27,954 nt of DNA, taken from NCBI GenBank assembly GCA_964481575.1, contig CAYZTR010000029.1, positions 1-27,954 on the forward strand, in the 5' to 3' direction. The translations under genes were made by a program, and so were the position numbers. Below, piece by piece: positions 14,818-22,124 of the stretch; the first letter of the stretch is position 1; every line of letters starts with the position of its first letter. The notes under the pieces were generated by a model, which made no database searches, was not told the DNA's origin, and saw only the letters and a list, made by a program, of their open reading frames with translations. The stretch is from UQRS01 sp964481575 (GTDB lineage: Bacteria > Bacillota > Clostridia > Oscillospirales > Acutalibacteraceae).

Positions 14818-15966
14818 ATGAAGCTGATCCATACCTCAGACTGGCACTTGGGGAAATATTTATATAGCCGCTCCATGCTGGAGGAACAGGAGGCCTGGAT
14901 CTTTGGCCGGTTCCTGCCTCTGGTGGAAGCCCAGCGTCCCGATGCGGTGCTGCTGGCCGGCGATGTGTATGACCGGCAGATTGCCCCGGTGGAGGCGCTG
15001 ACCCTGTTTGACCGGTTCGTCACCGCCCTGTGCGGGGAGTTGGGTATTGGGCTCATTGCCGTTTCCGGCAACCATGACAGCCCCCAGCGGATGCAGGTGG
15101 GGGCGGATCTGCTGGCCCGGGGCGGCTGCCACATCATCACCCGGTTGGATCCGGAGGCGCCCCCCATTGTGCTGGCGGGGCCGCGGCCGGTTCACATTTA
15201 CACCCTGCCTTATTTTGATCCGGCCATGGCCCGATATGTGCTGGGCCGGGAGGAGCTGCAGGGCTTTGCCGCCGCTTATGAGGCGGTGCTGGCGCCTATT
15301 CGCAGCCGGTTGGATCCCAACGCCTGCAATTTGCTGGTGGCCCATTGCTTCGCCGCCGGTTCCCGGCAGGCGGAAAGCGAAAGCCCCATGTTTGTGGGGG
15401 GCAGCGGCCAGGTGCCGCCGGCTGCCTTTGCGGATTTTGACTATGTGGCCCTGGGGCATCTTCACGGCCCCCAGCGGGTGGGGGAGAACGGCCGCTATTC
15501 CGGCACACCGCTGGCCTATTCCTTTGATGAGGCCGGCCAGGAGAAGGGAGTTGTCCTGGTGGAGATCCCCGATGCCGGCCCGGTGCAGACCCGCCATCTG
15601 CCGCTGCCGCCCCGGCGGGCGCTGCGGACGGTGGAAGGTACCCTGGAGTCTCTGCGTCTGGCTGCGGCGGGGGATCCCAACGCCGACGATTTTATTTTTG
15701 CCAGACTGACCGGGAACCCTATCTTTGAGCCGATGGCCCAGCTGCGGAAGTTTTATCCCAACACCCTGGAGGTGCATAACGGGGATCTGGTGGAGGAACG
15801 GATGCGGCGGGCCGCTGACGGCGGCACCCTGAACCCGGAGGATCCCCGGCAGCTGTTTACGGAGTTTTTCCGCCAGATGTGCGGGGAGGAAACCACCCCT
15901 GAGGATCTGGCTGTCTTTGAACAGGCCTGGACCCAGGCCAACGGGGAAGGAGGGGCGGTCTCATGA
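14818..15966 (+). CDS. sbcD: Exonuclease SbcCD subunit D (Mre11-like nuclease)
   Basis: This 382-residue nuclease is the catalytic partner of SbcC. The complex cuts hairpins and processes protein-blocked or broken DNA ends. Phosphoesterase motifs are all present: HTSDWHLGKYL at the N-terminus, LLAGDVYDRQ, AVSGNHDSPQR, a central LLVAHCFAAG and ALGHLHGPQRV. The C-terminal part carries the capping domain that contacts SbcC. ATG 14818 is chosen because AAAGGAAGGTG lies eight bases upstream and the family starts with M-K-L/I-x-H-T-S-D-W-H. Its stop overlaps the sbcC start as ATGA, which couples translation of the two subunits. Confidence 0.95.
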   Translation: MKLIHTSDWHLGKYLYSRSMLEEQEAWIFGRFLPLVEAQRPDAVLLAGDVYDRQIAPVEALTLFDRFVTALCGELGIGLIAVSGNHDSPQRMQVGADLLARGGCHIITRLDPEAPPIVLAGPRPVHIYTLPYFDPAMARYVLGREELQGFAAAYEAVLAPIRSRLDPNACNLLVAHCFAAGSRQAESESPMFVGGSGQVPPAAFADFDYVALGHLHGPQRVGENGRYSGTPLAYSFDEAGQEKGVVLVEIPDAGPVQTRHLPLPPRRALRTVEGTLESLRLAAAGDPNADDFIFARLTGNPIFEPMAQLRKFYPNTLEVHNGDLVEERMRRAADGGTLNPEDPRQLFTEFFRQMCGEETTPEDLAVFEQAWTQANGEGGAVS

Positions 15967-18614
15967 AACCCATCTCGGTGGAACTGCAGGCGTTCGGCCC
16001 CTACCGGGCCCACACTGTCTGTGATTTTACCAAACTTTATGACGCCCAGCTTTTTCTCATTACCGGCCCTACCGGCGGCGGGAAAACCACCATTTTGGAC
16101 GCCATGTGCATGGCGTTGTATGAGGAGGCCACCGGCGGCGGTCGGGGCTTTCTGGATATGCGGTGTCTGTCGGCGCCTCCGGATGTGGATACCCAGGTGA
16201 CCTTCACCTTCTCCCTGGACGGCAGGGTCTACCGGTTTTTCCGGCAGATCCGGATCCATACCAAGCGGGACGGCACCCTGGAGGCCCGGGTGACAGCCGA
16301 GTGTCACCGGCAGCGGCAGGACGATTGGGAGCCGCTGGCCACCGGCAGCCGCAATGTGACCAAAATTGCCGAGTCCCTGCTGCAATTTACCCGGGAGCAG
16401 TTCTCCCAGGTGATTGTGCTGCCCCAGGGCGAATTCCGGAAGCTGCTGCTGGCCTCCTCCGGGGACAAGCAGAAGCTGTTGAAGGTGCTGTTCGGCACCG
16501 ACGTCTGGGATCGGGTGATGGAGGCCATTCGCCAGCGCAGAAGCGATTTGACCGCCAGGCTGGCCACCCACCGGGCCCAGATGGACGCTCTGCTGGAATC
16601 AGCCGGGGTGACCTCTGCCCCGGCGCTGGCGGAGGCGTTGGCCGACTGCCGCACCCGCTGTGCGGCCGCCGGCACCTGGATGACCCATACGGAAAAAGCC
16701 CTGACTCAGGCCGGAGAGGCGCTGCAGGCAGGGCAGACTCTGGCCCGGGCCTTTGCCCAGCGGCAGGAGACCCTGATCCAGAAAAAAGCCCTGGATGCCC
16801 GGCGGCAGGAGATGACCGCCGCCGCCGGCCGTCTGGATACAGCCCGGAAGGTGGCGCCTTTGCTGCAGGATCTGCAGCGGAGAACCAAAGCCGCCGGGGA
16901 TCTGGAGGCAAAGCGGCAGGCCGCCGCCCAGCTGCAGACCCGGTGGCAGCAGGCCACTGCCCGGTTGGAACAGGCCACTGCCGCCTACCGGCAGGTGGGA
17001 GAGATGGAGCAGCAGCTGGAAACGCTGCGGGATCGGGTCCGGGAGCTGATGCAGCTGACCCGGCGTCTCACCGCCCTGGAGGGGGATCGGCAGAATTTGG
17101 CCCGGGTGCAAGCCCGGCTGGCCGCCGGGCAGGAGGCCCGAACCCGGCAGGCTGCGGCGCTGGCCGCCCTGGAACAGCAGCTGGAGGATGTCCGGCAGCA
17201 GCTGGAAACGCTGCGCCGCGGGCTGGAGGCCGCCCGGATGCGGGATTTAATTGCTTCCAGTGCCGCCCGGCTGGCCGCCGGATTGTCTGACGGCGCGCCC
17301 TGTCCGGTGTGCGGTGCGGTGCATCACCCGGCCCCGGCCCAGCCGCAGCAGAACGGAGGCGGGGAGACGGAGCAGGCGTTGGCGGCTTGTCAGGCCCAGG
17401 AGAACCGTCTGACCCAGCTGCAAACCCACCAGAAAACCGCCAGAGAGGCTTTGGCCGCCCTGGAGGAGGAACTTCGGACTTTGACCCTGCAAGAGGCCCA
17501 GCTGGCGGGGCAGATTGCCGCCGCAGAGGACGCCGCCGACGGGGAAATCGCTTTGGATGCCCTGCAGGCGGAGTTGCAGCAGAAAAGAGCCCTTGGCGTC
17601 CAGCGGAAGGAAAGGGTCCAGTCCATCCGGCAGGAATTTACCGACGCCAGCAGCCAGCAAAGCGCTGCCGTCACTGCCCTGGAGGCCGCCCGTCAGGCGC
17701 TGGCCGAGGCGGAGACCCGGGCGGAGGAAACCGGCAGGGCCTATCTGTTTGCCCTGACCGAAGCCGGATTCCATCCGGAAACCGACATTGCGCCTCTGGC
17801 CTTGCCTCCCGGGGAGCTACAGGCCCTGGAACAGCAGCTGCGGCAGTATGAAACGGCCACCACCCAAACGGAGGCCCGGCTGGCCCAGCTGGAGGAAACG
17901 TTGGCGGACAGAGAGCCGCCGGATTTGGAAGCCCTGGAGGCAGCGCATCGCAAAGCCGCCCGGGAGAATACCCAGGCGGCCCAGAATTTCGGGGCATTGC
18001 AGAAGCAGAAATCCATGCTTCAGGGCCTGTATGACCAGCTACAGCAGCTGCTGCGGGGCAGGGAAGCCCTGGATCTGGAATTCGGCCAGGTGGATCGGGT
18101 GTATACCCGGCTTCAGGGGGGCGCATCCAAGGTCAGCCTCCACAATTTTGTCCTTGGCATTATGCTGGATCAGGTGGTGCAGGCGGCCACCCGCTACCTG
18201 CGGACATTAAGCGGGGAGCGGTTTTCGCTGGTGCGGTCGGAGGATCTGACCGGCCGGGGTAACAAGGGTCTGGACATTGACGTGCTGGACGGCCAGACCG
18301 GCGGCATTCGCCGGGCGGCTACCCTGTCCGGCGGGGAAATGTTTCTGGCTTCCCTGTCTCTGGCCTTCGGCTTGGCCGAAGTGGTGCAGACGGCTGCCGG
18401 CGGCGTGGCCCTGGATTCCATTTTTATTGATGAGGGGTTTGGTACCCTGGATCACAGCACCCTGGAATCGGTGATGAAGGCCCTGGCCAGGATCCAACAG
18501 GAAGGCCGGCTGGTGGGAATCATTTCCCATGTGTCCGAGCTGTCCGCCCGGATTCCGGCGCATATTCAGGTGCAGCCGGGGGAAAACGGTGCCCGGCTTA
18601 CCGTCCGGGTCTGA
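15963..18614 (+). CDS. sbcC: Exonuclease SbcCD subunit C (Rad50-like SMC ATPase)
   Basis: This 883-residue ATPase partners SbcD and uses ATP-driven clamping to control its nuclease. The N-terminal half-domain carries Walker A, GPTGGGKTT (residues 35-43), and a Q-loop region VLPQGEFRKLLLAS. Two long alanine/glutamine/leucine-rich coiled-coil arms flank the zinc hook C447-P-V-C450, where two molecules dimerise through Zn. The C-terminal half-domain has the ABC signature LSGGEMFLASLSLAFGLAE (788 onward) and Walker B FIDEGFGTLD (D823, E824). It is shorter than E. coli SbcC (about 1050), mostly in the coiled coil. It overlaps sbcD by four bases and has no obvious terminator after it. Confidence 0.95.
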   Translation: MKPISVELQAFGPYRAHTVCDFTKLYDAQLFLITGPTGGGKTTILDAMCMALYEEATGGGRGFLDMRCLSAPPDVDTQVTFTFSLDGRVYRFFRQIRIHTKRDGTLEARVTAECHRQRQDDWEPLATGSRNVTKIAESLLQFTREQFSQVIVLPQGEFRKLLLASSGDKQKLLKVLFGTDVWDRVMEAIRQRRSDLTARLATHRAQMDALLESAGVTSAPALAEALADCRTRCAAAGTWMTHTEKALTQAGEALQAGQTLARAFAQRQETLIQKKALDARRQEMTAAAGRLDTARKVAPLLQDLQRRTKAAGDLEAKRQAAAQLQTRWQQATARLEQATAAYRQVGEMEQQLETLRDRVRELMQLTRRLTALEGDRQNLARVQARLAAGQEARTRQAAALAALEQQLEDVRQQLETLRRGLEAARMRDLIASSAARLAAGLSDGAPCPVCGAVHHPAPAQPQQNGGGETEQALAACQAQENRLTQLQTHQKTAREALAALEEELRTLTLQEAQLAGQIAAAEDAADGEIALDALQAELQQKRALGVQRKERVQSIRQEFTDASSQQSAAVTALEAARQALAEAETRAEETGRAYLFALTEAGFHPETDIAPLALPPGELQALEQQLRQYETATTQTEARLAQLEETLADREPPDLEALEAAHRKAARENTQAAQNFGALQKQKSMLQGLYDQLQQLLRGREALDLEFGQVDRVYTRLQGGASKVSLHNFVLGIMLDQVVQAATRYLRTLSGERFSLVRSEDLTGRGNKGLDIDVLDGQTGGIRRAATLSGGEMFLASLSLAFGLAEVVQTAAGGVALDSIFIDEGFGTLDHSTLESVMKALARIQQEGRLVGIISHVSELSARIPAHIQVQPGENGARLTVRV

Positions 18615-18676
18615 CGCCCCCGATGCAGGCCCGTTGGAATTGCATGATCCCTGGGGTTTCCTGCGCGTTGGCTTTG

Positions 18677-18703
18677 TGTTAGAATTGTGTCATGACGCGT
18701 CAT
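18677..18703 (+). promoter_or_regulatory. Extended -10 promoter with palindromic operator candidate
   Basis: TGTTAGAAT (18677-18685) is an extended -10 with a weak -35 (TTTCCT). The perfect 12-bp palindrome ATGACGCGTCAT (18692-18703) starts at the predicted transcript start, where a repressor could act. The downstream gene begins 178 bp further on, after the minisatellite. Confidence 0.45.
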
Positions 18704-18735
18704 AGGATGCTGGGGATTTCTGATACATATTTATT

Positions 18736-18823
18736 GGTATTCCATTTTACTGGCATTCCATTTTACTGGCATTCCATTTTACTGGCATTCCATTTTACTG
18801 GCATTCCATTTTACTGGCATTCC
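18736..18823 (+). repeat. 16-bp minisatellite, five full copies plus half
   Basis: The unit GGCATTCCATTTTACT is repeated head to tail at 18736 (with one change, GGTATT), 18752, 18768, 18784 and 18800, then GGCATTCC at 18816-18823. A degenerate further copy (GGCGTTCCATAGTTTT) is at 18840-18855. It lies in the leader of the oxidoreductase gene. The units have no spacers, so this is not a CRISPR array. Confidence 0.95.
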
Positions 18824-18880
18824 CTGGACGCCGTTGGTTGGCGTTCCATAGTTTTTTAAGATAGCAGGAAGGTGTTTTGG

Positions 18881-19891
18881 ATGAATCAAGTAGGAATTAT
18901 TGGCTGCGGCTGTATTTTTGGAACCCACGCTTCCGCTTTGGAGGCGATCCAGGAGGTTCGCCTGGCGGCGGTTTGTGATTTGCAGCCTGGGCGGCTGTCG
19001 GCCGCTGCGGACAGATACGGCGCCCAGCCCTTTTCCGATTATCAGGAGATGATCCGCTCCGGCAAGGTGGATACCGTTCATCTCTGTACTCCCCACCATC
19101 TCCATGAACGGATGGCGGTTTATGCCCTGGAACATGGGGTGGATGTTCTGTGTGAAAAGCCCATGAGCATTACGATGGAGGAGGCGAACCGAATGCGGGA
19201 AACCGCTCGGCGTACCGGCCGCCGGCTGGGCATCATTTTCCAGAACCGGTTCAACCCCGGGGCATTGCTGGTGAAGGAGGCCATGGAGATCGGCAAAATG
19301 GGCCGGCTGCTGGGGGGTAAGTGTCAGCTGAACTGGCATCGGGACAATGCCTATTACGCCCAGGATCGCTGGCGGGGCCGCTGGGATACCGAAGGAGGCG
19401 GCGTCATCATCAACCAGGCGGTACATACGTTGGATTTGCTCCGGTGGCTGGTGGGGAACAGTCCTGTCCGGGTCTCGGCCCAAATCGCCCACTTTGGTGA
19501 TACCACCGTGGAGGTGGAGGACACCGCCATGGGTCATATTGTATTTGCCGGCGGCGCCACCGCCAATTTCTACTTTACCAATACCAACGTCCGGGATACC
19601 AACGTCACCCTGGAGCTGTTCTTTGAGGATGGGGAAGCCTTCCTGGACGGCGCCTGCGGCCAGTACCGGGTGTATTCCACCGGAGAGACCGTCCGGGCCG
19701 ACGAGTCGTCCGCTCCCACCGGGGAGGAGGGCAGCAAGCCGGTGTACGGCAACAGCCACCTGCGGCAGATCCGGGCCTTTTATCAGGATCCGGAGCACGC
19801 TGCCTGGTCTTTGTCCGAGGCTTACCGTACGCAGATGCTTCTGTGTGCGTTATATCAGTCAGCCCGGGAGCATCGCCCGCTGGAACTGTAA
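18881..19891 (+). CDS. Gfo/Idh/MocA family NAD(P)-dependent oxidoreductase
   Basis: This 336-residue protein has an N-terminal Rossmann domain (VGIIGCGCIFGTHASAL, then AAVCDLQPGR) and the family motif CEKPMSITMEEA, whose lysine is catalytic. A C-terminal alpha/beta domain includes WRGRWDTEGGGVIINQAVHTLDLLRWL; the GGG-x4-Q-x2-H-x2-D segment holds the substrate-site histidine. Members oxidise or reduce sugars, inositols and related polyols. ATG 18881 has AGGAAGGTG seven bases upstream; the GTG at 18872 lies within that site. It is a single gene with a long leader containing a 16-bp minisatellite. No sugar transporter or kinase is adjacent, so the substrate cannot be suggested. Confidence 0.9.
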   Translation: MNQVGIIGCGCIFGTHASALEAIQEVRLAAVCDLQPGRLSAAADRYGAQPFSDYQEMIRSGKVDTVHLCTPHHLHERMAVYALEHGVDVLCEKPMSITMEEANRMRETARRTGRRLGIIFQNRFNPGALLVKEAMEIGKMGRLLGGKCQLNWHRDNAYYAQDRWRGRWDTEGGGVIINQAVHTLDLLRWLVGNSPVRVSAQIAHFGDTTVEVEDTAMGHIVFAGGATANFYFTNTNVRDTNVTLELFFEDGEAFLDGACGQYRVYSTGETVRADESSAPTGEEGSKPVYGNSHLRQIRAFYQDPEHAAWSLSEAYRTQMLLCALYQSAREHRPLEL

Positions 19892-19941
19892 CCCGGGGGA
19901 AGGCGCACACAATCGTCAGCTTCCGGCTACATTTGCCTCCC

Positions 19942-20133
19942 ATTTTCGCACAAGCTTGCGGCGGCGCCTTTGTCCCCCCTTGCCGAAAGGGGGGAGGGCC
20001 AGCTGCGCTGGCGGGGGGTTGGAATCCCTCCACCGCCTAACGGCGGTCCCCCTTCCTTCCAGGAACGGGAACCCCTCTGTCCGCTTCGCGGACATCTCCC
20101 CTAGCAGGGGAGTCTCCTTTCGGCAAGGGAGGC
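19942..20133 (+). repeat. Hairpin-rich intergenic repeat, copy 2 (module order B-A)
   Basis: Module B (19942-20018) is followed two bases later by module A (20021-20133), the reverse of the order at 3510-3700. Module A is 113 bp in both copies. Stem 1 is ACCGCC/GGCGGT here and ACCGC/GCGGT in copy 1, both with loop TAAC. Stem 3 is TGTCCGC/GCGGACA here, while copy 1 has CACCG/CGGTG, both with loop TTC. Module B has CCCCCCTT/AAGGGGGG with loop GCCGA (GACGA in copy 1) and GCCAGC/GCTGGC with loop TGC (TGT in copy 1). Changes fall in loops or in both arms of a stem. Confidence 0.9.
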
Positions 20134-20158
20134 TTTGCGGGGAGCCGCCTGCGTTGCC

Positions 20159-20191
20159 AATAAAAAAGCCGCAGTTCCGAAGAACTGCGGC
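20159..20191 (-). terminator. Intrinsic terminator of acpP
   Basis: On the minus strand GCCGCAGTTC pairs with GAACTGCGGC around a TTCG tetraloop (20168-20191) and is followed by TTTTTTATT. It starts 17 bp after the acpP stop. Confidence 0.95.
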
Positions 20192-20208
20192 CCGGCGTAA
20201 GGTTTCCC

Positions 20209-20436
20209 TTACTTCTTGCTTTCGATATAGTTGACGATATCGCCGACCGTTTTGATACCCTCGATGGCGTCATCGGGAACCTCAACGTCAAACTCGTCCT
20301 CTACGGACATGACCAGATCTACCAGATCCAGGCTGTCAGCGTTCAGATCATCCGCCAGGCTGGCTTCCATGGTAACAGCATCTTCTTCCACATCCAGCTG
20401 CTCTACCAAAATCTCCTTCAGCTTTTCAAATACCAT
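20209..20436 (-). CDS. acpP: Acyl carrier protein
   Basis: This 75-residue acidic protein carries growing acyl chains in fatty-acid synthesis on a phosphopantetheine arm. The attachment serine is S35 in NADSLDLVDLVM, the canonical DSL motif, within the four-helix ACP fold (FEKLKEILVEQLDV at the start, GIKTVGDIVNYIE at the end). Length is typical. ATG 20436 has AAGGGAGG upstream. It is a single-gene unit with its own strong promoter and terminator; no fab or plsX genes adjoin it. It is transcribed divergently from the aro operon through overlapping promoters, which may connect control of fatty-acid and aromatic amino-acid synthesis. Confidence 0.97.
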   Translation of the reverse strand: MVFEKLKEILVEQLDVEEDAVTMEASLADDLNADSLDLVDLVMSVEDEFDVEVPDDAIEGIKTVGDIVNYIESKK

Positions 20437-20482
20437 TGCGTCTTAACCTCCCTTATTCCTAAAATGAAAACGCCTTTCCTAC

Positions 20483-20511
20483 TGGACAGGCAGGCTCGCT
20501 TGTGGTATAGT
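20483..20511 (+). promoter_or_regulatory. Sigma-70 promoter for the aro operon
   Basis: TGGACA (20483-20488), a 17-bp spacer and TATAGT (20506-20511) point rightward to aroE, with a predicted start near 20518 and a leader of about 95 nt. The -10 lies inside the inverted repeat 20500-20522. Confidence 0.65.
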
Positions 20512-20522
20512 AGATACCACAA
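20500..20522. promoter_or_regulatory. 23-bp inverted repeat between acpP and aroE
   Basis: TTGTGGTAT and ATACCACAA are perfect 9-bp arms around AGTAG. It covers the -10 of the aro promoter and lies just downstream of the acpP start site, so one bound protein could block both. It does not match the FapR consensus (TTAGTACC...) as I know it. A second inverted repeat, TCCTA-CTA-TAGGA (20530-20542), covers the acpP -10. Confidence 0.6.
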
Positions 20523-20533
20523 ACTGTATTCCT

Positions 20534-20562
20534 ACTATAGGAGAATTTCGCATATTTGTCAA
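20534..20562 (-). promoter_or_regulatory. Sigma-70 promoter for acpP
   Basis: On the minus strand a perfect TTGACA (20557-20562), a 17-bp spacer and TATAGT (20534-20539) point leftward to acpP, with a predicted start near 20527 and a leader of about 90 nt. Confidence 0.85.
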
Positions 20563-20612
20563 CACTTATTTTTTATTTTTTACAAATTTTTTCCGGAAGG
20601 GAAGCGTGTACT

Positions 20613-21461
20613 ATGTCAGAAGCTTATGCCGTAATTGGACATCCCATCGGCCATACCATGTCCCCCTATATTCACGGGGCGTTGTTTGCCCTGCAAGGCA
20701 GATCCCCGGAGTACCGGGTGCTGGATATTGATCCGGCCCAGCTGGAGTCGGCCGCCAGGGGGCAGCTGGCCGCTTTGACCGGTTATAATATTACCATTCC
20801 CCACAAGCAGGCCATTCTTCCCAGTCTGGCCCGGCTGGATGACGCTGCGGCCCGGTACGGGGCGGTGAACTGCGTGGCCAATACGCCGGAGGGCGCTGTG
20901 GGGTATAATACGGATGCCTACGGTTTTCTGGAGGCTCTGACCCTGGCGGGAATTCCAAAAGCCGGCCACGTGCTGCTGTGCGGCTGCGGCGGTGTGGCCC
21001 GCACCATGGCTTATGAGCTGCTGCTGGCCGGCTGCACCCTGACCATGGCAGTGCTGGAGATGGTTCTGCCTGACGCCCGGAAGCTACAGGCTGAGCTGGA
21101 GGCTGCCATTCCCGGCGCGAACATTGACATTGTCCTGTTCGGCCAGTTTGATACGGTGGACTGCGACCTGCTGGTCAATGCCACCCCGGTGGGGATGTTC
21201 CCCAAAACCGACGCCATGGTGGTGTCACAGGCCCAGTTGGCCCATACCAAAGCGGTGTTCGACGCCGTGTACAATCCCCGGGAAACCAAGCTGGTGGCTT
21301 CCGCCCGGGCCAAAGGCATCCCCTGCGGGGAAGGCATGGCCATGTTGGTGCTGCAGGCGGCCAAAGCCCATACCTACTGGTACGGCGCCACCTTTACCGA
21401 CGCCCAGATTCAGCAGGTGATTGCCGGGGCCTATGAGGAAATGGAGCGGAAGTTCCAGTAA
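20613..21461 (+). CDS. aroE: Shikimate dehydrogenase
   Basis: This 282-residue enzyme reduces 3-dehydroshikimate to shikimate with NADPH. The substrate-binding start AVIGHPIGHTMSPYIHG (residues 6-22) has T-M in place of the usual S-L/x-S, but keeps the S-P-x-I-H core. NITIPHK ends in the catalytic K65, and D101 in YNTDAYGF is its partner. The NADP loop is CGCGGVART (123-131), and LVNATPVGM and DAVYNPRET follow. ATG 20613 has GGAAGGGAAG about ten bases upstream; the upstream in-frame extension is T-rich leader. It is the first gene of the aro operon, followed 48 bp later by aroK. Confidence 0.93.
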   Translation: MSEAYAVIGHPIGHTMSPYIHGALFALQGRSPEYRVLDIDPAQLESAARGQLAALTGYNITIPHKQAILPSLARLDDAAARYGAVNCVANTPEGAVGYNTDAYGFLEALTLAGIPKAGHVLLCGCGGVARTMAYELLLAGCTLTMAVLEMVLPDARKLQAELEAAIPGANIDIVLFGQFDTVDCDLLVNATPVGMFPKTDAMVVSQAQLAHTKAVFDAVYNPRETKLVASARAKGIPCGEGMAMLVLQAAKAHTYWYGATFTDAQIQQVIAGAYEEMERKFQ

Positions 21462-21509
21462 GACGCCTGCAGGCGGCAAAACCACCCAGAACAGGAGAGA
21501 TTGGAACCA

Positions 21510-22034
21510 ATGAATATCGTGCTTTGTGGATTTATGGGGTGCGGCAAGTCCACCGTGGGGCGCCTGGTGGCCCAGCGGATGCAGCTGGAGTTTGTGGATA
21601 TGGACAGCTATATTGAGCGGCAAGCCGGCTGTACCGTCAGCGAGATTTTTGCCCGGGACGGGGAGGCGGCCTTCCGGGCCCTGGAGACCCGGTGCGCCTG
21701 GGAACTGTCGGCCCGGGACGGGCTGGTCATTGCCACCGGCGGCGGCGCCGTCATGAATCCGGAAAACGTGCAGGCATTGCGTTCCGGCGGTGTGCTGATT
21801 CTGTTGCAGATTTCCCCCGAGACGGTGCTGTACCGTTTGCGGAATAATAACACCCGCCCCCTGCTCCAGCGGCCGGACAAGGAGGCCGCTGTCCGGGAGC
21901 TGATGGAACAGCGGCGGGAAAGGTATCTGGCCGCCGCCTCGGTGGTGGTGGACGGGAATATGCCCTCCTCCCAGGTGGCCACACAGGTTTGTCATATTGC
22001 CAAGCGCTATCTGAAAAAGACCAGAAAGCGATAA
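21510..22034 (+). CDS. aroK: Shikimate kinase
   Basis: This 174-residue P-loop kinase phosphorylates shikimate at the 3-hydroxyl using ATP. Walker A is GFMGCGKST (7-15), D32 in VDMDSYIE binds shikimate, the arginine of AAFRALE is the second ligand, GGGAV (77 onward) is the Walker B/substrate glycine motif, and the lid region contains NTRPLLQ. Length is typical. I chose ATG 21510 over the TTG at 21501 because AGGAGAG ends about ten bases before ATG and only two or three before TTG. It sits between aroE and aroB on the same strand. Confidence 0.94.
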   Translation: MNIVLCGFMGCGKSTVGRLVAQRMQLEFVDMDSYIERQAGCTVSEIFARDGEAAFRALETRCAWELSARDGLVIATGGGAVMNPENVQALRSGGVLILLQISPETVLYRLRNNNTRPLLQRPDKEAAVRELMEQRRERYLAAASVVVDGNMPSSQVATQVCHIAKRYLKKTRKR

Positions 22035-22053
22035 TGGTTCGCCATCCTAACAT

Positions 22054-22087
22054 CCGGTGCCCGGCCCCCTTTTGGTGGGCGCACCGG
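22054..22087 (+). other. GC-rich hairpin between aroK and aroB
   Basis: CCGGTGC (22054-22060) pairs with GCACCGG (22081-22087), extended inward by CC/GG pairs past a small bulge. No T-run follows, so it is not a classic terminator. It is in the largest gap of the operon core (90 bp) and could affect mRNA stability or processing. Confidence 0.5.
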
Positions 22088-22124
22088 TATCTCTATGATT
22101 CCAATAGAAAGGTTGTATCCAATT

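Larger units (their letters stand above)
19892..20208. other. 317-bp intergenic region carrying repeat copy 2 and the acpP terminator
   Basis: The gap between the oxidoreductase gene and convergent acpP holds no gene. About 60% of it is repeat copy 2 (19942-20133), followed by the acpP terminator. The hairpins of the repeat may also stop transcription from the oxidoreductase gene. Confidence 0.8.

Noticed and set aside
18736..18823. Possible CRISPR array
   Set aside because: The 16-bp units are directly abutting with no spacers, and no cas gene is present.
21464..21475. CGCCTGCAGGCG palindrome between aroE and aroK as terminator
   Set aside because: It has no loop and no T-run follows. The operon clearly continues into aroK.
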